Origin: an uncultured Saprospiraceae bacterium
GTDB lineage: Bacteria; Bacteroidota; Bacteroidia; Chitinophagales; Saprospiraceae
DNA: 37,152 bases
Direction of reading: 5' to 3'
Assembly (NCBI GenBank): GCA_937930025.1
Contig: CALGJW010000371.1
Location: 1-37,152, forward strand
The notes under the pieces were generated by a model, which was not told the origin of the DNA, ran no database searches, and was given only the letters and a program-made list of their open reading frames with translations. The number at the start of each line of letters is the position of its first letter. The first letter of the stretch is position 1. Position numbers and translations under genes: made by a program. This document shows positions 26,771-36,275 of the stretch, one piece after another.

Positions 26771-27652
26771 TTAAAATTTGAAAGAAGGCATTTCCATAAT
26801 GTCGTATTGAGCTGTATTGAATATTGCTGTGTCGTATGTTCCTATTTTAATATCAGAATATTTCATTACCAATTTACTTTTTCCGTTTTTGGTTATGGTA
26901 GTTGTCATAATTGGAAAGCCATCTATCTTTTTGAGGGATTCCGCAAAACTTTGCTTGCTTGCTTTCGAGAAATAAAATAAATTTTCCATCATTTTCTTTG
27001 AATCCAATCCCAATTCTTTGGTAACCCAAGTTGTGGTAACGCCATCATCTGAAGTGATTTCATATTCTTCGCAAGAATAGCCATCGATTGTTTTCGAGTT
27101 GCCCGTCTTTCGTGCTTCATAGGTTTCCATACCCCAATCCTTGGTCATCATTCTAGAGATATCAGTTTTGATCGCCTGCTTTTCTTCCATATCGATTACC
27201 ATTATCATGCTCTCCTCATTTATATCAATAATCATTACACTGGTTGGTTTACCATCGGATGTCATTTTCATGGCCATATCTTCAGGACCAAAGTGATATT
27301 CAACTAACATAGGTGAAAACTTGTCCATCTTGTCTTTGGTATAAGATTCCAAGGTGGCGTTGAATGAACCCACGAAATAATTCTTATGTGGAACACTTGA
27401 TTTGCGTTCGCTAGCTTCTTTTTCTGATGAAGTAGCTTTTTCTTTGGATTCCGGTCGATCAGTAGAATTTTTGGGCTTTTTATTAAACAGTTTCTCAAGA
27501 GACTCAAGGCCTTTGTTTGCTGCCTCTTCCAATTCTTCTTCTAATGATTTATCAGGCTTCTCAGTAGGAGTAGGAGCATTTTCAGGTGTGGTTTGGGTAA
27601 ATCCAATTGAAAAATTCAATAAAATTATCGCAATAGTTAATAAGGCCTTCAT
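26771..27652 (-). CDS. DUF4412 domain secreted protein
   Basis: Signal peptide MKALLTIAIILLNFSIGFTQ beginning at the internal ATG (27652) rather than the longest-ORF start 27718; DGYSCEEYEITSDDGVTTTWVTKELG typical of DUF4412. Confidence 0.82.
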   Translation of the reverse strand: MKALLTIAIILLNFSIGFTQTTPENAPTPTEKPDKSLEEELEEAANKGLESLEKLFNKKPKNSTDRPESKEKATSSEKEASERKSSVPHKNYFVGSFNATLESYTKDKMDKFSPMLVEYHFGPEDMAMKMTSDGKPTSVMIIDINEESMIMVIDMEEKQAIKTDISRMMTKDWGMETYEARKTGNSKTIDGYSCEEYEITSDDGVTTTWVTKELGLDSKKMMENLFYFSKASKQSFAESLKKIDGFPIMTTTITKNGKSKLVMKYSDIKIGTYDTAIFNTAQYDIMEMPSFKF

Positions 27653-27730
27653 AACAAGTAATTTTGATAGGAAAAGAATGCCTTCAAATATAGAAAGTTG
27701 AAAAGAGAAATTCTTCAAGTTTAAATTTGT

Positions 27731-27771
27731 CTAAAAGAAAAACCGGTTAATTGTTGGGACAATAACCGGTT
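27731..27771 (-). terminator. Intrinsic terminator of the ECF sigma gene
   Basis: Minus strand AACCGGTTATTGT-CCCA-ACAATTAACCGGTT (13-bp stem with one bulge, 4-nt loop) followed by TTTCTTTTAG; begins 25 nt after the sigma gene stop. Confidence 0.82.
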
Positions 27772-27795
27772 GCTCATATATTTTAAGACAATAAT

Positions 27796-28323
27796 TTAAC
27801 CTCGGAATTGATTCATCTTTGGATAACGAATCGCTATTTTCTTTTTAAGCTCTTTTCGGGCAAAAAAGATTCTAGATTTCACTGTTCCTAATGGCAGACC
27901 CATATGTTCAGAAATCTCATGATACTTATACCCTTTGTAATGCATTAAAAAGGGAATTTTAAAACCATCTTGAAGCAAGTCAATCATTCCAGTCAACTCT
28001 TTGATAAGAATGTTAGCTTCCCCTTCATTAACCTCCGTCTTCGCTCCGGAGTCAATGAAGTAGTTGTTATCGGTCGAATCAGAAAAAGTGTTCCGCTTAA
28101 TCTTTTTTCGATAATCATTAATAAAGATATTCTTCATAATGGTCATCAACCAAGCTTTGAAATTAGTTCCAGGCTGAAACTTTTCTTTGTTCTTTATCGC
28201 TCTAAAGGCAGTCTCTTGGAATAAGTCCTTAGCATCATCCCTATTCTTTGTTAGATTATATGCGAAGGCATTCAACAAAGAAGTTGTCTGGTTGAACTTT
28301 TCTTGGAATTCAAATGTAGACAT
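27796..28323 (-). CDS. ECF-type RNA polymerase sigma-70 factor
   Basis: AYNLTKNRDDAKDLFQETAFRAI (region 2), MTIMKNIFINDYRKKIK, and YHEISEHMGLPLGTVKSRIFFARKELKK (region 4). Confidence 0.95.
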   Translation of the reverse strand: MSTFEFQEKFNQTTSLLNAFAYNLTKNRDDAKDLFQETAFRAIKNKEKFQPGTNFKAWLMTIMKNIFINDYRKKIKRNTFSDSTDNNYFIDSGAKTEVNEGEANILIKELTGMIDLLQDGFKIPFLMHYKGYKYHEISEHMGLPLGTVKSRIFFARKELKKKIAIRYPKMNQFRG

Positions 28324-28652
28324 GATGGCTATTTTGTTTAAGTAAATGAGGCTATTTTCATGATAACCTTAAACAAACCTAGTGATTTTGTCTAACTTTT
28401 CCTAATAAAAGATTAAACAAAATAGAAAATTTTTGGCCAAATTATCTCATTTCTTTACCAAGCATTCCACTTACTAACTGATTATCAATTACTTACGAAA
28501 TGTTATCAATATTAATACTTCTTTAAAAAAGTGAAAATTAAACTAGATGCAACAGCAATTCGTTTGAATTGCTCCTTGAATCAATCAAATTAATCCGTTC
28601 GAATTGAACAAACAAGCCTACTCAAAGAGATCACTTTTACTATTTTTACCAA

Positions 28653-28904
28653 ATGGAAACTCCTCAAATTCAGGGCCCAGACCCCGAGTTATTAAAAGAT
28701 CTTGTTCGAGTAAGAATGCCATTTGGTAAACACAAAGGAAAGTTGATCGCCGACATTCCAGAGGCCTATTTGCTCTGGTTCAACAGTAAAGGATTCCCTC
28801 CTGGAAAATTAGGTATGCTTATGAGCACCTGTTATGAAATGAAGTTGAATGGCATGGATAATATGCTTTATGAACTAAAGCAGATGTTTGGTGATAAAAA
28901 ATAA
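28653..28904 (+). CDS. DUF3820 family small protein
   Basis: RMPFGKHKGKLIADIPEAYLLWFNSKGFPPGKLGMLM. Confidence 0.88.
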   Translation: METPQIQGPDPELLKDLVRVRMPFGKHKGKLIADIPEAYLLWFNSKGFPPGKLGMLMSTCYEMKLNGMDNMLYELKQMFGDKK

Positions 28905-29050
28905 TGATCATTCACCTTTGAATCAATTTCATTTTTCTTATTCTATTTATTTCAGAAATCGTTTGTGTTTTTAGGTATGGTTATTGATTATGATGGACTT
29001 AAGCATTAATGTTTTTTAACATATAGACAGACTAAGTGCTTATTTGCCCA

Positions 29051-29084
29051 AAATGAATAAACGATCAATAATTATTATTCATTT
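29051..29084. promoter_or_regulatory. Candidate TetR-type operator
   Basis: Perfect 10-bp inverted repeat AAATGAATAA (29051-29060) / TTATTCATTT (29075-29084), ending 17 nt before the TetR gene ATG. Confidence 0.45.
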
Positions 29085-29101
29085 ACCGAACACAAACCTT
29101 A

Positions 29102-29686
29102 ATGGCAAGACCTAAATCTTTTGACCCTGATGTTGCATTGGAAAAAGCAATGCATGTTTTTTGGAAAAATGGCTTTCAAGGCGCCTCTATGCCCCTTTTG
29201 ACGAAATCTATGGGCATTCATCCTGGCAATCTCTATTCTAACTATGGAAATAAAGAGAACCTCTTTTTCCGAAGTATCCAACTATACCAAAAAAACCAAA
29301 GGCTCGAGATGATACATTTCATCAAAGCTAATTCCCTTGATCCATTGTCTTGTTTGAAGGGCTTATTAAGTCAGATGATGCAAGCAGTAAAATTAGATGA
29401 AGAAAACAAAGGTTGCTTAATGATTAATGCCTTTTTAGAAATACACATTTTCAATGCTAAGATTAAAGAAAAAATTACGGCTCACTTTTCTGATATGAGA
29501 AGGATTTTTGAAAATCTAATTAATGAAGCAAAGGACTATGGTCAGATTTCGAAATATCGCGATACGGAAGGAATGGCGTCCATGATATTAAATAGCCTAG
29601 TTGGCGTTCATGTTTTTCAAAGACATCCTACTACTATTGATCAATCGGAAATTTTATATGCAGAATTAATAGAAAATTTAAGGTAG
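29102..29686 (+). CDS. TetR/AcrR family transcriptional regulator
   Basis: MARPKSFDPDVALEKAMHVFWKNGFQGASMPLLTKSMGIHPGNLYSNYGNKENLFF HTH. Confidence 0.94.
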   Translation: MARPKSFDPDVALEKAMHVFWKNGFQGASMPLLTKSMGIHPGNLYSNYGNKENLFFRSIQLYQKNQRLEMIHFIKANSLDPLSCLKGLLSQMMQAVKLDEENKGCLMINAFLEIHIFNAKIKEKITAHFSDMRRIFENLINEAKDYGQISKYRDTEGMASMILNSLVGVHVFQRHPTTIDQSEILYAELIENLR

Positions 29687-29737
29687 ATTTTAAAAATGGC
29701 CTCAATGCAATTGATAGATTGCTTTACAATAAGTAGA

Positions 29738-30133
29738 TCAACCGCCAATTTCGCATTCCAATGTCACTAGGCATTTGTCCACCTTTTTACCCTTATCTTT
29801 CTTGTAGTCATAGTAGGTCGCCAAATAAGCTTCGTTATCACACTCCCCTTTACCATAGTAAATCACATAAGCAAATTCAGTATCAATCTTGTGGTACTTA
29901 ACCACACCACCAATGATGCAATTTCCGCATTCCTCGCTGGTGACAATTGGTTCTACTACATATTCTGCCCAAATAGCGGGGTCTGAAACTTCAGAAGCAT
30001 CCCATTTACAATCTTTAACAATCTCTTCTTTTTTGTCTTTTTGGTAATCCTTCTTATCGAGATCATCCTTCGCACAAGAACCTAAAGTAAATAGTATCAA
30101 TAGAACAAAACTTATTTTCGCTGCGCTCATCAT
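29738..30133 (-). CDS. Small lipoprotein of unknown function
   Basis: Lipobox signal peptide ISFVLLILFTLGSC|AKDD; cysteine-containing body. Confidence 0.75.
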   Translation of the reverse strand: MMSAAKISFVLLILFTLGSCAKDDLDKKDYQKDKKEEIVKDCKWDASEVSDPAIWAEYVVEPIVTSEECGNCIIGGVVKYHKIDTEFAYVIYYGKGECDNEAYLATYYDYKKDKGKKVDKCLVTLECEIGG

Positions 30134-30183
30134 TAGAAATTTAATTAGACTAAAAGTAAATAAATTCTAATAAAGGTGGAAGA

Positions 30184-33100
30184 TTAATATTTGACAATTT
30201 TTGTTTGCCATTGCTGATGCCCATTGATTAATGTAAGTATATAAACCCCAGCATTCAATTTTGACAAATCCAGTTCTTGGTTTTGAAAGGCCGGATTATC
30301 AATCAGGGTACGTCCCAATTTATCCTGCAACTTTAAATCAAAAGAAAAATCTTTGCTGGTAAGAATAACAACTTTTTCACTTGTTGGATTAGGATAAATT
30401 TGAATTTTTCCAAACGGATTTAATTCTTCAATACCATCAATAAGATTTACAGTAATATTGGTGACCACCATGCTGTCGCACATTCCAGTTATTGGATAAT
30501 TAGTCGTAATAGTTGTATCCGTTGTGTAAATATTTCCCATATAGGGTTCGTTTGAATTGACCGTAACGTTTAACTCTGTAAGAATTTGAGCTTGCACATC
30601 AAAGTAAGTAGTTATCAAGCTATCGTAAGCCGCATACTCCGTCGTGAGTGTGATGAATGTATCTTGAAAAATTTCAATTCCATTAAATTCATCCCCAAAG
30701 CACCATGTCAATTCTTGACTACCAAATCGCCTTGGCTTTTCGATCGTATGAATAGAATATTCTGTAATGACGGGATCATTGAAATCAAAATAAATGGCCG
30801 CTCGATTTTGAATAACTGTGCCAGGAAAATTGCCTTCTTTCTGCTTTATTTTAAATTTAACAAATCCATTTGAGCCGAGATCATCTAGCGACTGATAGGG
30901 TAATTGAATATCAGAGAATTCAAATTCGATAATTCCGTTGCCACTTAGATTATAATTATAGTTATGGCTACTTGCTCCTAATCGAATAGTCGCGGGATCT
31001 AATGTACCGGGTAATGTGTCGATGATAACTACACGAAAAGCGTAGTCCGTTCCAGTATTTTGAAAACGAATTTGATAATCTATTTCTTGGTCGGCTGCAA
31101 TAAAATTTTCGTTTCCATAGCCGAGTGGATAGCCAATTTTATCATTGGGATCGTAAGATCCTCGGTTTCTTTGACAATCTATGGAAATGAAAGGATTGCT
31201 ATCGTTTTCGCCAAAGACTGATACAAAGCCAAGATTAAAATTTCCTGGATCTATGCTACATCCTTCAATTGCAATACTCGGATAATCGTTCCCAGGATGG
31301 CCTTGTTCTTGCTGTGCAATCATCCGGACGGTTGAGCCTCCAGCATATTCATCAACGGTCATAGATTGCTGTGGGTCCAACTCAAAATTACCCACTCGAA
31401 GAATTACGTCATCCACGATAATCACGTAGTCCAGTGCTTCATCCATGGGACCTGTCCCAACATTTTCAATCGTAAACTGTACAGTATCTCCGATACATTC
31501 CGCATTCAATTCTACCCGTGCACCTGACCATGAAGGGTCCTCTTGAAAACAAAGTGAATCAGGGAATATTTGAGCTTGCACGCAATGGTTCTGTCCTAAG
31601 ACCGTTGAATCGCAATCTAATGTTGCATAAATATGAAAGGAACCGCAATCCCCAACTCCAACGTCACCAATATCAAATATTTGAATTCTTCCATTTTGAC
31701 CAGTGATAGGAATGGAGGTGGAATCTATTGTTAAAAACAGATCTAAGATGACTTCAACATAAGCATCCTGAGCCCCAATAGTTCCGAGGTTACAATATCG
31801 CACCGTGTAATCATTCTGAAAACAACGACGAAGTACCGGCGTGGAAATATCAACTTCGAGTAATGGACAATCTATCAGCGGCTGAATGCCAAAATCAAAT
31901 TGTACAGTATTGGAACCTGTGCTTAAATCCACATTGAAAGTATCGCAAGCTCCCCAGTAAGCATTGGGCAACTGAACGGCTAGCGTATAATTTTCTTCAA
32001 AAGTATTGAGATCATAAACGCCGTTCTCATCAGTTGAACCGTAGAAGTCTTCAGAAGGACCATCAGCGATCACTGTCCAGTTTTCTAAGGCTGTATAATT
32101 TTGATCAATCGTACAATCCAAGTCTTCATCTTCAAATACGGTTCCTGCAATATGACTATTGAAGATGCAGCCGTTTTCATCAAATCTCGCAACAAATAAG
32201 TTTGTAAAAACGGGTACCCCAAATAAATTTTGAGTAAAGCCTGTTCCAATAAATTCATCCCCGTTTCTAATTATATTCTTCAAACGAACATCTACACTAT
32301 TGGGAATAATATTTTCCTTTCTGGAAATAAAATTTCCGCTTAGGTTAATTGTATATACTTGAATCTGATTGAAAGTCTGAAGGCAATCTGAAGCGGAATT
32401 AGTAAATATTTTAAAATGATTTGATTCTTCAAAGATATGAGTTGCTAATTGTCCCCTACAATTTTCTGGGTCGCCTTCTACCGAGTTGGACCAAAGTAAT
32501 GTACCAGTTTGACTATAATTTCGATAATTAATTCTATCAAAACCGTTACCTGATGCCACCAATAAATTGCCACTAGAGGTACGCATCATTGTTGATCCAA
32601 AAGTTAGCGTCCAGTTCAGGTTTTCAGCAAATATTACCGAACCCGTCAAGTTTACTTTGGACAGAAAAACTTTTGAAGGGCTAAGCGTTCCATTAGCATC
32701 GGCAACCCATGAGATACCGAAGAAAACATAACCATCACTTTCGATATGAAATTGCTTTGGACGTTCTTCCCGAGGTATACTTTGTCCAGTTGTCGGGACA
32801 TCAATAAAATTGAAGTCATATTGAGCAGCGATAGCTCCACTGTTAGTAATTTTAGTAAGAAAAGATTCTTGAACTCCTTTACTTCCAACTGCAATAAATT
32901 CACCACTTGAATCTTCCTGAACGTCAGATACGAAATAATTAAAATTAGGATCTGCAATGGTTTGGGTCCAAAGAGTTGTTCCGATGTTATCAACTTTTGT
33001 AACTACACCTTGGTATCTCCCATTGAGATCTACTTTTCCGTAATAAAAAATAGTATTTCCGTCGCTTGTGGGAAGTACCCCTGGAGTTAAGGGTTGCGAT

Positions 33101-33492
33101 GGGGCAAATCCAGCATCTGCATTTACCTCCCATATCATTGTTCCATTTGCATCAAATGCTGCATAAAAGATATTCCGAAATGAACCTCCCTTGGAGCCGA
33201 TGGTAAAAATATTTCCGTTTGCGGCTTGATAATAATTAAACATTGTTTTATAACCATTTCCAGCCAGCCATTTCACCTTTCCGAATTCGTCGATTTTCAT
33301 TAACCAATTGTCAAGTTTTCCAGCAATAGATATATCGCCCAGCACTAGATGACCAGGCTCGTTCGTCTTAATAATTTTATCGCCTTGATTTACAATGCCA
33401 TCACCATACATTTCCAATCTCTTTTGTCCGTTGCCAACTCCTTGGGTGGCGATAAGAAAGATTGCGATAAGGACTATTTGTAAATTCTTCAT
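30184..33492 (-). CDS. Large secreted T9SS type A sorting-domain protein with DUF11/DUF7619-like module
   Basis: Signal peptide; FDPNDKIGYPLGYGNENFIAADQEIDYQIRFQNTGTDYAFRVVIIDTLPGTLDP..; C-terminal IQIYPNPTSEKVVI..LNAGVYILTLINGHQQWQTKIVKY. Confidence 0.92.
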   Translation of the reverse strand: MKNLQIVLIAIFLIATQGVGNGQKRLEMYGDGIVNQGDKIIKTNEPGHLVLGDISIAGKLDNWLMKIDEFGKVKWLAGNGYKTMFNYYQAANGNIFTIGSKGGSFRNIFYAAFDANGTMIWEVNADAGFAPSQPLTPGVLPTSDGNTIFYYGKVDLNGRYQGVVTKVDNIGTTLWTQTIADPNFNYFVSDVQEDSSGEFIAVGSKGVQESFLTKITNSGAIAAQYDFNFIDVPTTGQSIPREERPKQFHIESDGYVFFGISWVADANGTLSPSKVFLSKVNLTGSVIFAENLNWTLTFGSTMMRTSSGNLLVASGNGFDRINYRNYSQTGTLLWSNSVEGDPENCRGQLATHIFEESNHFKIFTNSASDCLQTFNQIQVYTINLSGNFISRKENIIPNSVDVRLKNIIRNGDEFIGTGFTQNLFGVPVFTNLFVARFDENGCIFNSHIAGTVFEDEDLDCTIDQNYTALENWTVIADGPSEDFYGSTDENGVYDLNTFEENYTLAVQLPNAYWGACDTFNVDLSTGSNTVQFDFGIQPLIDCPLLEVDISTPVLRRCFQNDYTVRYCNLGTIGAQDAYVEVILDLFLTIDSTSIPITGQNGRIQIFDIGDVGVGDCGSFHIYATLDCDSTVLGQNHCVQAQIFPDSLCFQEDPSWSGARVELNAECIGDTVQFTIENVGTGPMDEALDYVIIVDDVILRVGNFELDPQQSMTVDEYAGGSTVRMIAQQEQGHPGNDYPSIAIEGCSIDPGNFNLGFVSVFGENDSNPFISIDCQRNRGSYDPNDKIGYPLGYGNENFIAADQEIDYQIRFQNTGTDYAFRVVIIDTLPGTLDPATIRLGASSHNYNYNLSGNGIIEFEFSDIQLPYQSLDDLGSNGFVKFKIKQKEGNFPGTVIQNRAAIYFDFNDPVITEYSIHTIEKPRRFGSQELTWCFGDEFNGIEIFQDTFITLTTEYAAYDSLITTYFDVQAQILTELNVTVNSNEPYMGNIYTTDTTITTNYPITGMCDSMVVTNITVNLIDGIEELNPFGKIQIYPNPTSEKVVILTSKDFSFDLKLQDKLGRTLIDNPAFQNQELDLSKLNAGVYILTLINGHQQWQTKIVKY

Positions 33493-33650
33493 GAGTTAAT
33501 GTTTTCGAAGTCATCTAAATATACTGCTAATATCCTTTGACAATAGGCCTAAAACAAGTACATTTTTCGTATTTTATCAATCGATTATTTACAATATTTG
33601 TTCGTATCTTATTGATATTCAATCATTTTTATACATTTTGATCAATTGAA

Positions 33651-35066
33651 TTGATGTACAATAGCCAACTTCATCAAGTGTTTTTATCACTTTCCTTTCA
33701 CGATTTAAGAGAAATGGGGAAAATTGTTCAATCTCCTTATTTCAATCAACGAGCCGATGTCATTCGGCTATTCGAGTATTTGATGGGGTTAAAAAAAATC
33801 GATCGCGACAATTGGCACCGAGAAAAGATTTTCACTGCAATTTATCCTGCTGAAGAATTTGAGGTTAAAAAACTGCGCCATCTAAGTTCCTTTTTATTAA
33901 ACCTAATAAAAACGTACTTCAAATTAATTGAACATAAGCTGCATCCGATTGCCGAACAAATGACGCTTTGTCAATCCCTTCGAAATCGAGGATTGCTTCC
34001 CAGTTATGAGATACAATGGAATAAACTAACCAAGCTAGTCAAAGCTAATCCACACCAAAACATGACCGCCCATTTAGATCAATTCAACTACTATTTTCAA
34101 CAGGAAGATTTTAACAATAATCAAAGAATAAAAAGAACGGGATATACCTTTTTATCGGAAACTTCTTTTCACTTAAATGCATTTTTTGCAACTGGAATTT
34201 TGCGGCAAGCCTGCATGCAGCTTTCCACTATTCGGCAAAATAAATTACAAGAGCGCAATCCGTTTTTAAAAACTATAATCGAAGAAATTGAATCTGGAAA
34301 TCTGAATCAGAGCATTTCAGTACAAATTTATTACCATGCTTATATTGCACTTTCAAAACCGGAAGACGAGGCCAACTTTAGTGTCTTGCGAAATCAAATT
34401 CAAGAACATTGGAAATCATTCCCACCCAAAGAAATTCGAGATATCTATTTAATAGCCATAAACTTTTGCATCCGACGGTTAAATAAAGGCCATCGGAATT
34501 ATATAAAAGAAGCTTTAGATTTATATAAACAGGGCTTGGCTGACGAAGTATTGATTGAAGATGGAAAGCTTTCAGGGTTTGACTATAAGAACACACTTCG
34601 GCTTAGTTTGGCTTTAAAAGAATTTGATTGGGCCGAAAAATTCCTAGAAATTTATACGCAATATCTTCCGAAAGGGGAACGAGAAAACACTCACCGCTAC
34701 AATCTCGCTTTTTTTTATTTCAACAAGCCGGACTATGAAAAAGCGATGGATTTATTACGGCATGTAGAATTCAACGATGTATTCAATAACCTAGATGCTA
34801 GACGAATGTTGCTCTGCATGTATTATGAACTCAAGGAATATGATGCACTTGAATCATTGCTGGATAGTTTTACGGTGTTTATTCATCGACAAAAAAACAT
34901 TGGCTATCATCGGAATAATTATCTGAACTTGATAAAATTCATGCGTCGAATTCTTAAGGGAGACTTATTGAATCCAACCAAAAGAAAATTATTAGCGGAT
35001 AAAATTTTCGAAACGGAATCTGTAGCTGAAAAAGACTGGCTCTTAAAACAAGTTGCTACTAGCTAG
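33651..35066 (+). CDS. Hypothetical helical (TPR-like) protein
   Basis: Long ORF on an otherwise free stretch; helical repeat-like composition; no family recognised. Confidence 0.72.
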   Translation: MMYNSQLHQVFLSLSFHDLREMGKIVQSPYFNQRADVIRLFEYLMGLKKIDRDNWHREKIFTAIYPAEEFEVKKLRHLSSFLLNLIKTYFKLIEHKLHPIAEQMTLCQSLRNRGLLPSYEIQWNKLTKLVKANPHQNMTAHLDQFNYYFQQEDFNNNQRIKRTGYTFLSETSFHLNAFFATGILRQACMQLSTIRQNKLQERNPFLKTIIEEIESGNLNQSISVQIYYHAYIALSKPEDEANFSVLRNQIQEHWKSFPPKEIRDIYLIAINFCIRRLNKGHRNYIKEALDLYKQGLADEVLIEDGKLSGFDYKNTLRLSLALKEFDWAEKFLEIYTQYLPKGERENTHRYNLAFFYFNKPDYEKAMDLLRHVEFNDVFNNLDARRMLLCMYYELKEYDALESLLDSFTVFIHRQKNIGYHRNNYLNLIKFMRRILKGDLLNPTKRKLLADKIFETESVAEKDWLLKQVATS

Positions 35067-35091
35067 CCACCGTCAGAATTAAATCAACTCC

Positions 35092-35598
35092 CTATCTATT
35101 GGCATCCTTGAACGCTTGGTTCAGCATTTTAAAATCCAAGGCGCCATTGTTTTCTTTTAAAAAATCTAGAATGACAATTGCTTTATTCAAGCGGGTTTCA
35201 GCTCGTTTAGGCTTAGCAATAATGTAAATCAAACTCCTTTGTTTTCCCATTGTGAGGCTATGGAAAATTTTTTCTCCTTCTGGATCTTGATAGAGTAATT
35301 CTGTAAATTCTTCAGGTACCGGGAGGCCGTACTTACTATTATCTTTAGTTAACTTTAATACGCATTGGTCTCCAACTTTCAGGTTTAGCTTTGTGCGAAT
35401 TTCTTTGTTAACATTAATGAAATAACCTTTGGCTTTGTTAGGCATCAGGGCGCATTGAAATTCAACCGTTCCGTTTAACTGGCAGATCACCCGACGGTTG
35501 TCACCTTCGCAGAATTTTTCACCGATGTCTTTAGGCACTGAGAAATGATGTCCCCAGAGATTTGAATTGAAATCGTCAAGTATGCTTTTAAATTCCAT
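35092..35598 (-). CDS. DUF1905 + YdeI/OmpD-associated family protein
   Basis: HHFSVPKDIGEKF..ICQLNGTVEFQCALMPNKAKGYFINVNKEIRTKLNLKVGDQCVLKLTKD, then LTMGKQRSLIYIIAKPKRAETRLNKAIVILDFLKE. Confidence 0.87.
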   Translation of the reverse strand: MEFKSILDDFNSNLWGHHFSVPKDIGEKFCEGDNRRVICQLNGTVEFQCALMPNKAKGYFINVNKEIRTKLNLKVGDQCVLKLTKDNSKYGLPVPEEFTELLYQDPEGEKIFHSLTMGKQRSLIYIIAKPKRAETRLNKAIVILDFLKENNGALDFKMLNQAFKDANR

Positions 35599-35613
35599 AA
35601 TAAGAGAGTAGAA

Positions 35614-36249
35614 CTATATTTTCGCAGGCTGCACACAGCGCACTACGAATTGTCGAATTTTTCTTTTCTTATCCTCGATATGATGCTTGTGATTATGCTT
35701 AACTACACCGACATGTCCGAAATGAACATGAAAGTTAGAATCACCATTAGAAAGCCACATGGTCATATTTTCTCTATCGCCCAACTTTTTTCCTTGCACC
35801 CAATTGCTAGAAGAAAAATTTAATTTGTTTTCAGGATCAAATAAATCTAGTTTTTTAGTTTCATCTTGATACCAAGCTTGGCTGTCGACGTTGTCTTCCT
35901 TGTCCATTGTGTCTAACTTAATTTCTCCTTTCAGTTTTATCCGTTGCTTATAATACCAAGCGAAAAATTCATCCCATTGACTTTCCGATGGAATATTCCA
36001 TCCTTCGGGACAAACCTCAGACAAATCTTGTTTTGGATAAAAATTATATTGCTGGCAGATTTCATCTTTTGGTTTGATTGCCTTGCAATAAGAATTGGGA
36101 GAAAGATATCTTAAATTTTCTGTCATCCAATTGAGGCCATTCGCTTGATGATAGCTGTATACCTGCTGATCACGAATATCAACAAAAGTATTTTGGGAAA
36201 ATAATTGGAAGGAGGAAAAAAGGAATGTTAAATAAATTAGGCTCTTCAT
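35614..36249 (-). CDS. FISUMP-type secreted protein (paralogue of 18865..19527)
   Basis: Signal peptide; VDIRDQQVYSYHQANGLNWMTENLRY, EVCPEGWNIPSESQWDEFF, C-terminal IRQFVVRCVQ. Confidence 0.82.
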   Translation of the reverse strand: MKSLIYLTFLFSSFQLFSQNTFVDIRDQQVYSYHQANGLNWMTENLRYLSPNSYCKAIKPKDEICQQYNFYPKQDLSEVCPEGWNIPSESQWDEFFAWYYKQRIKLKGEIKLDTMDKEDNVDSQAWYQDETKKLDLFDPENKLNFSSSNWVQGKKLGDRENMTMWLSNGDSNFHVHFGHVGVVKHNHKHHIEDKKRKIRQFVVRCVQPAKI

Positions 36250-36275
36250 TTAATTATAACTTTAAAAATGAAAAT

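Noticed and set aside
32652-32993. Minus-strand 113-aa ORF inside the T9SS protein gene
   Set aside because: Alternate-frame ORF inside a long, well-supported CDS.
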